From Cruorifilaria tuberocauda (lineage: Eukaryota > Nematoda > Chromadorea > Rhabditida > Onchocercidae), in assembly GCA_013365365.1 (NCBI GenBank), contig JABVXU010000149.1, positions 1 to 64,000 on the forward strand: DNA of 64,000 bases. Direction: 5' to 3'. A model generated the notes under the pieces. It did no database searches. It saw only the letters and a program-made list of their open reading frames with translations, and had not been told where the DNA came from. Positions 57,767 through 64,000 of the stretch are shown here, piece after piece; within the stretch, counting starts at the first letter, position 1, and every line of letters begins with the position of its first letter. Position numbers and translations under genes: made by a program.

Positions 57767-57772
57767 AATAAA
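57767..57772 (+). terminator. AATAAA polyadenylation signal of the TDP-43-like gene
   Basis: AATAAA lies 94 nt after the TAA stop, in T-rich 3' UTR-like sequence. It supports the gene ending here rather than continuing into RRM exons. Confidence 0.6.
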
Positions 57773-58379
57773 TAATTTTACCAAGACGTTTTCATCTCAT
57801 ATTCTTAGCACTACTTTCTTAATAATTCTCAATAAGCGATGTAGTTAGGAAGCAGTTAAGGAAATGCAAGATTATCTCCAAACAAAATTCTAACTTCCAA
57901 GAACACGAAATTTTCAAATATTTATTCCACCTGTATTAAATCCTTGAGACATGAATATCCTGATTATCTGCTCTTCGGATTGATAAGCTCTTTCAAAATT
58001 TCAACGGAAATCAAATATCATAATTGAAATTACTACATATTGGATGATTTCAGTGTTATTATATTCTCATTCATTCCACTGAAACATGCAAGCACACATG
58101 GGCAGAGCTTGCGAACACCCTTCCTGGTAAAAAGCATAATTACTCTAAGCAAAAGACATTCATGAAATCATATCTCTAAAACTGAATTCAAATGAGATAA
58201 TAAAACAATTGGAATGGTTATGATGAGGCGTTGAAATTACGGTGCCAAACCTAGGAAGAAGATACGAAGAATAAGAAATGTGGAAGATCCAAAAATCAGC
58301 ACACAAATGATGTGGTACCGTGTATGTATGGATACAAACAATATCGTGTACGTCATCAGTATTATGAAGTTTTTAGTTC
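57773..58379. other. Tail-to-tail intergenic region
   Basis: About 600 bp between the TDP-43-like gene and the minus-strand INTS10 gene. Translation of both strands shows no RRM (no RNP1 or RNP2-like motif). No other feature was seen. Confidence 0.6.
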
Positions 58380-61300
58380 CTAAAACCTGGCTTCGAGCAT
58401 TTTCAATATTGTCTCTTTGTTTTCAATAAAATAAGTCGATACTGTGACATAGGGATCTTCTCGACATTTTTTTATTTGCTCCTCTATGGATTGTTTTTGA
58501 CCATCCTTTGTTCCTCTTACACTGTGACGCGTCGACTGTCCTATCCTTCTAGAAACAGGAAAATTTACATTCGAAAAATTCTTTTTTCCCAGCATTCGTG
58601 AATTCATACAAATTAAGCCTGTTTGTGGTAAAACAATCAACTCTAACAATATATTCTTATTTTTAAAAATAACAGTACGATGTGAAAAATTGGTCAACCT
58701 TTGTACTTGTGGAACTGCTATTTGAATGGTAACATATTCGGAGCAGTAGTCCTGAATTCTTGATAGTTCTTCTAGTATTGCGATGTTACTTATGTATTTT
58801 ACAAGCCCCGCACTTCTTAGTGATCCCTAAAATCAGATTATTATTTTAAATTTTAAACTGACTATTATATGACGATCTTCGTTTTTTACATATAATTCCT
58901 ACACGTCACAAATCTTACCTTTGCCTCTACATGTCGCATGATGCGATTAAAGCATTTATATCCTTTTGTAGCAAACTCGATTTGAGTCAATATAAGAAGT
59001 GCACCCAATAACTGATCATTATCATGACCCATAGCTGTTGACGTATAAACCTTGAATTAGCATGAGATTTTGCTTTTCTTCATAAATCAGTGTAATGCAA
59101 TAGTTTATGTTACCATTTTTGAAATTTTATGCTATGAATAAAAACTATATGCTAACCGTATATAGCTTTTTATTCATAACATAAAATTCCAAAATTTAAT
59201 GGAAATAGTAATAAGGGTACCCGAAATAAAATATGATACGCAATATCGTACACTATTCTTTTCAATCGTTCTCTTTTGATTACTGCGAAAGTTGGCTGAA
59301 AATAAATGATGAAATATAAATAAAACTGTACGATACTCCATTCTAATTAAGAAACTAATTTTTAACAGTTCATTGCTTACATAAAATGTAAATCTGCACA
59401 ACATGATGCTTTTCTGACATCAAGCAGCAGCAAATGATTGTAACTGAGATATCAAAACTTGTACTCCTACTTTACCAAAGAATGCGTCACACACAGAAAA
59501 ATAGACAAACCTGAGTATTAGAGCTGCTTTCAATATCAATATTTGGTAAATCTACATCGGTCTGCAAATGAATACAAATTGCACTAATGTATAGTAATAT
59601 CTAGTTTATCAATATCATTCAATAAAAAGCACTAGTTAGTTTTGTAGTTAACTAGTTCTAGACTTGACATATTTTTTTGATTCCGGCTTTTAAACTATGA
59701 ATACATAATTTATTCTTCGCATGCATGAAATATGCGATAAGATCTGCTTCTTTAAACTCTGACTGGCTACAGGACTAGCAGAAAAAGTATTTGACAGGAA
59801 CAAAACCATTTCTGATGCTATATCGTCCTCTTTTGCAATATTAAACACATGAATCACATTTTCACATGCATCAGGCCAATTCCGGTCCAAGCAGTGAGCA
59901 CAGGCGAGTTGGAAATGGAACACTGCTTTCGTCCAAGAATCATCATTTTGCAACTGTTAAAGACAAAAGATCAGAATATATATGTAAATTAGAAAACCCA
60001 TCGATTGATTATGACCAACAATCAAATGATGATGAGATTACTAAAGTATAAAAGAATTAACACTTTGGAAATGACGATACTCACATCATCAACATACGCT
60101 ATTAACTCATTGATTTTGCATTTAAACAATAGAGATTCGATGATGAGCTGTTGTATGTCACTATAAAAAGAAGCAAAATACAAATTTTCAGCAATAACAT
60201 CCACAGAAATCGATGTAATGTACGCGCAGATTGCTGCACAACAAAGTTCATACGCATCGCATAACTGAAAAACATTGAGTGGAAGAATTTTTTCACTTTA
60301 TCATACGTTTATATCCAAAAATGTAACAAATCGTTCACGAATTCCAAGTTGCTCTACTTACCTAACTGCAGATAGTTTCAAGATTTGAAGCAAAATATGA
60401 TTACTTCGTATGAAAATTTCATAAAAAAAGTTACCTCGCGTCGTGATGACAACAAATGCTCTGTCTGAAACGTTACTATTTCCTCCTTACGTTCCTTGAG
60501 CTTTGTCTTTTTTGAAGGAGTTAAACATTCAGTACTACTGTTCAGTAATTTGTCGACGTCCATAACCCAATTGTCTTCTGGGATCCACGCAAGTATTTCA
60601 CCTATTGAATTTGTGAGATTAACTTGATAATTTTATATCTAGTCCTTAAAAAAATCGAACTTTCATCGACAAGAGAAATACATGTATAGTAATAAAATAC
60701 ACAAATAGGTACAGCAGAAAACCTTATATGCAATAATCAAACTCTTATATATCCTGCAAAAATTCAAGGAATACCTTCACTGATATTTGCCTTCCACTGA
60801 CTATAAGCGTACCATACACAGAATGCAAATATAATCTTACGAGCTTCACCTATTAAGTTGCAAGTTTTGTCCACGACACTCAACAGAATATTACATCCAC
60901 TGAAAATATAGTCTAAATATAGAACTGCACGTATGTAATATAAACCATTAAATGAGTAAGCAATGGAGTTCTCAGTATTTCTTTTTTTTTTCTGGGAAGA
61001 AATCTTATCTGCATGACAATAGCATACCTCATGTTTATAGATAAATTAACAGGTGTTCCAAGATCGTACAAAATAACACATTTGTCGAACAGTGTAGCTC
61101 CTATTTTAAAGCTCTCTCGTGAGAAGTGCTGTGCTTCGGTTACATAATTTTCTGAGATTGTCCTGAAATCGTTGAGAGTTACCTTGGAAAAAAAAATCAG
61201 TTGAAACAGTGGCATGGATGAACCGTAATAATATAGTTTGGGATAGAAAAAATGAAAATTAACCGTAAAAGATTAGTCCAAGTATCATTATGTGCTGGCC

Positions 61301-62891
61301 AAGCGATTCCAACGTGAAGAACTGTGATAACAATACTCAAAGCTCTGCTCACTGTTATGTTTGTAAAATTAAGCCTCAAGAGAGCAGGGGCAACAAAGAC
61401 TGCTGAAAAAGAATTTGGTGGATAAAATACTGTATAGGAAGTGATGCGAGAGTCTTATCAGTTTCAGTAATTTCCACCGTGGATTTGGAAATATTATGCT
61501 CATGGTCATTATTTTTATAGTACGAAGTGAAAAGCATAATATTACAAATACTTAGTAAGTGAATAACTAAGCAATAAGTATAAATTTTATTCAATCATCA
61601 TGATGTATACATTTTGAATATTACTCATTTATGTCGGTTATATAATTCTAAAGCATGGAGAATTTTCGTGACACTTGGGAAATTACCTAAATAAATGTGA
61701 TATTTGCCAATTCCACTCTCGAGTTCTTTGTCGTTGCTAGCTCTTTCCGTTATAAATGTTATGGCACGGTTCTACAAAATCAAAGTTGTTAAATCCTACG
61801 ATTTTTGATAGTTTAAAGTGAATTTATTCCAAGAATATTCAACATCATCTTCTTAAATTTTTTGCATAGCAAAAACGAGGAAGAATTTGGAGAAAAAGCT
61901 GTTATAAACAAATAACAAAATGAATTTTCAGAAGGTAGGGAATATAAAAAATTAAAAAACAAACCAGTAGTTTATTGAACTTGTTTTCATCGGCATTACG
62001 TAAACAAAAAAGAAGTAATTTTGTTTTCAAAAGATCGTCGTTGTCAAAACGCTTTGTTAAGCCACCAATGATGAATTCAAATGAATCGTTTGAAATTTCC
62101 GTGAACAAAACTGAAAATATTTTTCTGCGATATTGCCTATCAATAGAGGATAAATTATTGAAGCAGTACCTTTTTCAGTAGAATTTTCCGAAAACGATGC
62201 TTTTAGGAAAAGTTGATGTATCAGTGTCCAGGCCTCGTCTGATGGATGTTCTTTTACACTAAAATAATGAATTCAATAGCTGATTACCTTGAAGACGAAA
62301 ATTCGTGTAAATCTTTTTATGTCCTGTAAGCCCAAAATATGGCATTAAACGATAATATATATATAAAACACAAAACTAAGATTTATCAGATAATAATACT
62401 GTGGTCGATTATGAGATAATAATCATAATGGAAACTTACAGTCGTTCTAGTACAGGGACAGCTTCATTGGCACGACTCCATTTCATATAAAACCGCAATT
62501 CGGTTATCTATAATGTGAAATTGAAGTTTTATAGAAAGATTGAACCGCATGAATGCTTTTACTTGATTCCATGCTTATAATGTTGGAATTAATCAGCCAT
62601 CTTTTTTTCTTCAGGATCTTTTTTCTGATATGCTTTAATTAAGAAGGAAATTAGGCCGGTATTTTTCATTAAACTCCTGATCTTTCCTTCGGATACTTCT
62701 TATTTTGCTGCACCCAGTTTGTATAATAACAAATGCAGCTTTTGATAATGTTTCCAAAGGATTACATCAGACAATAAGGAGTCGAAATCAGGATACAGTG
62801 AAGCTAATCGACAGTGTGCTTTCCCGACCGAGTAATCGTTTTCCTCTGCTAGACAACGTTTCAAGTGCTCGCTTGCCGATAGGTTCATCAT
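58380..62891 (-). CDS. ints-10: Integrator complex subunit 10 (INTS10)
   Basis: A 736-residue helical-repeat protein, close to the human length of about 710. Sixteen exons, 5' to 3' on the minus strand: 62891-62766, 62507-62440, 62258-62170, 62110-61965, 61771-61687, 61402-61264, 61162-61028, 60899-60775, 60601-60435, 60264-60085, 59953-59705, 59561-59511, 59393-59381, 59295-59221, 59034-58919, 58826-58380. Phases close exactly. Resemblance to INTS10 runs end to end: the N-terminal helical repeat (AHCRLASLYPDFDS), the middle SRESFKIGATLF block, AVFHFQLACAHCLDRNWPDA, LLGALLILTQIEFATKGY, and the C-terminal LLELIVLPQTGLI plus EEQIKKCREDPYVTVSTYF. INTS10 belongs to the Integrator tail module that acts with RNA polymerase II in snRNA 3' processing and promoter-proximal termination. 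The start is MMNLSASEHLKRC. The 13-nt exon at 59393-59381 is required to keep frame. A predicted acidic/basic linker (TPSKKTKLKERKEE) lies mid-protein. Confidence 0.9.
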
Positions 62892-64000
62892 CGAATTCCT
62901 TATCTTTACTACATGTACGTTGTAGTCTACCTGATAAATGATGAGATCCAATAAACTAGCTTAAAGCATGAATCAAACAAAACACGAAATGATGATCATG
63001 TGTCTTTCCTTTTATTTGCATTACATTAATTTCTATTTGGAGAGCGAAGTTAAAAAACGTGGAAAAGAGAGAAAGAGAGAAAGCGGAAAGAGTGCTGAAG
63101 AAAAGAAATGCAAAACTACAGATCAATTATTCCCTATTAAATGAAAAAAGAAATCCGAATTCGTTTCCCGACAACCGTTTCCTCTGTCCATGTTCCTCCA
63201 TCCACTATCCGTCCATTTCGCTACTTAGCAATCTCTGTCTTTCTCAAAACTCCGCGCTGAATTTTTTTTCCTCAACAATGGCTACGTTTACGCATATTGA
63301 TCCTGTCTTCGGACGAGATTTTTCCGCGATAAGGTTCTGAACGGATGGTCTGGGACGGGAGGATAGTATTTAGAACTCTGATCGATATCACAGTGGTAAC
63401 GTTATGTCTGTTAGCTATACAGTTCTATGATGGGTTGACCTCTGGCTATTCATCTATCCAAACCGAATGCTTAATTGAGATGTGACGTTTTTTCTCCATG
63501 TCTTCAAACATTTGAATTATTTTATCCTTTCTTTTCGTATGATTGTTATTTGAAATTCCTCTGAATTTTGTTTTGAAATTCGAAAATCCGGAATTCTAAA
63601 TTAGTGGAAATTTGCAACATTTTGGACTTTGAGAACAATCCGGTTTTATTGTAAATGATATTTTCATGGGATGATTGTATTGGATAGTAAACAATGATGA
63701 TATACAATAGTTTTTAAATTACTAATTCGAGGGTACAAATATTCATCTCAATGTGAATAGTTAAGTGTTAAAGTGTTAAAGATCGTGGAAACGGTATCAA
63801 ACAGAAGTTATAGTATCCATGTTGATCGTTTACCCAATGATTGACCGGCCAGTGCATCAAAATATCGTTTTGGCAACTCACGAGAACTGTCAAACCGTGT
63901 CCTGCTGTCCGAGTTGGAGAATGGATTTATTACGCCAAAATTTCGCTGCAAAATTGACAGTTTTCAGTGAACTTTTCAAATATTTCACCTTTGACACATA
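62892..64000. other. Region upstream of INTS10, no gene called
   Basis: The INTS10 promoter side. A plus-strand ATG near 63279 opens a short frame (MATFTHIDPVFGRDF) that ends at a TGA about 20 codons on. It might be a first exon of a gene running off the window, but the donor is not convincing. Nothing else is supported. Confidence 0.5.

Noticed and set aside
63059..63340. Plus-strand frame beginning MEKREREKAERVLKKR
   Set aside because: The charged start comes from GA-rich sequence and the rest is unlike any known protein; no splice support.

Overview
The window looks like nuclear DNA of a parasitic nematode, most likely a spirurid or filarial-type worm. This is inferred from strongly AT-rich sequence, many short coding exons, introns ending in TTTCAG-like acceptors, and nematode-style families (an innexin, a PAN+ZP cuticle protein, an EB-module secreted protein, an HLH-13/Ptf1a-type bHLH). 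No tRNA, rRNA, CRISPR array or intact transposon was recognised. Gene models were built by hand from reading frame, splice sites and family motifs. For eight of the nine genes the exon phases close perfectly from ATG to stop; the ninth lacks its 5' end.

Layout. 1-7145: non-coding sequence with simple repeats, probably holding the unseen 5' exon(s) of the first gene. 7146-11770 (+): an 11-finger C2H2 zinc-finger protein. 14007-20971 (+): an 859-residue membrane-anchored PAN+ZP apical matrix protein of the NOAH/NompA type. 21999-23623 (+): a small bHLH transcription factor. 23698-27377 (-): a secreted cysteine-rich EB-module protein, tail to tail with the bHLH gene. 29836-34281 (-): a complete innexin. 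34282-46457: about 12 kb without a recognisable gene, with simple repeats and one GC-rich island near 40.4-40.85 kb. 46458-48730 (-): NF-YA. 50678-54143 (-): TMEM184. 56512-57673 (+): a short protein with a TDP-43-type N-terminal domain and a basic segment but no RRM. 58380-62891 (-): Integrator subunit 10. 62892-64000: no gene recognised.

The genes do not form an operon or pathway. They are regulators (zinc finger, bHLH, NF-YA), RNA-processing factors (Integrator subunit, TDP-43-like NTD protein) and surface or matrix proteins (NOAH-like, innexin, TMEM184, EB protein). The most interesting items are the RRM-less TDP-43-type gene, the cluster of CCAAT boxes at the start of the NF-YA gene itself, two introns that only work with GC donors, and a predicted 13-nt microexon in the Integrator gene.
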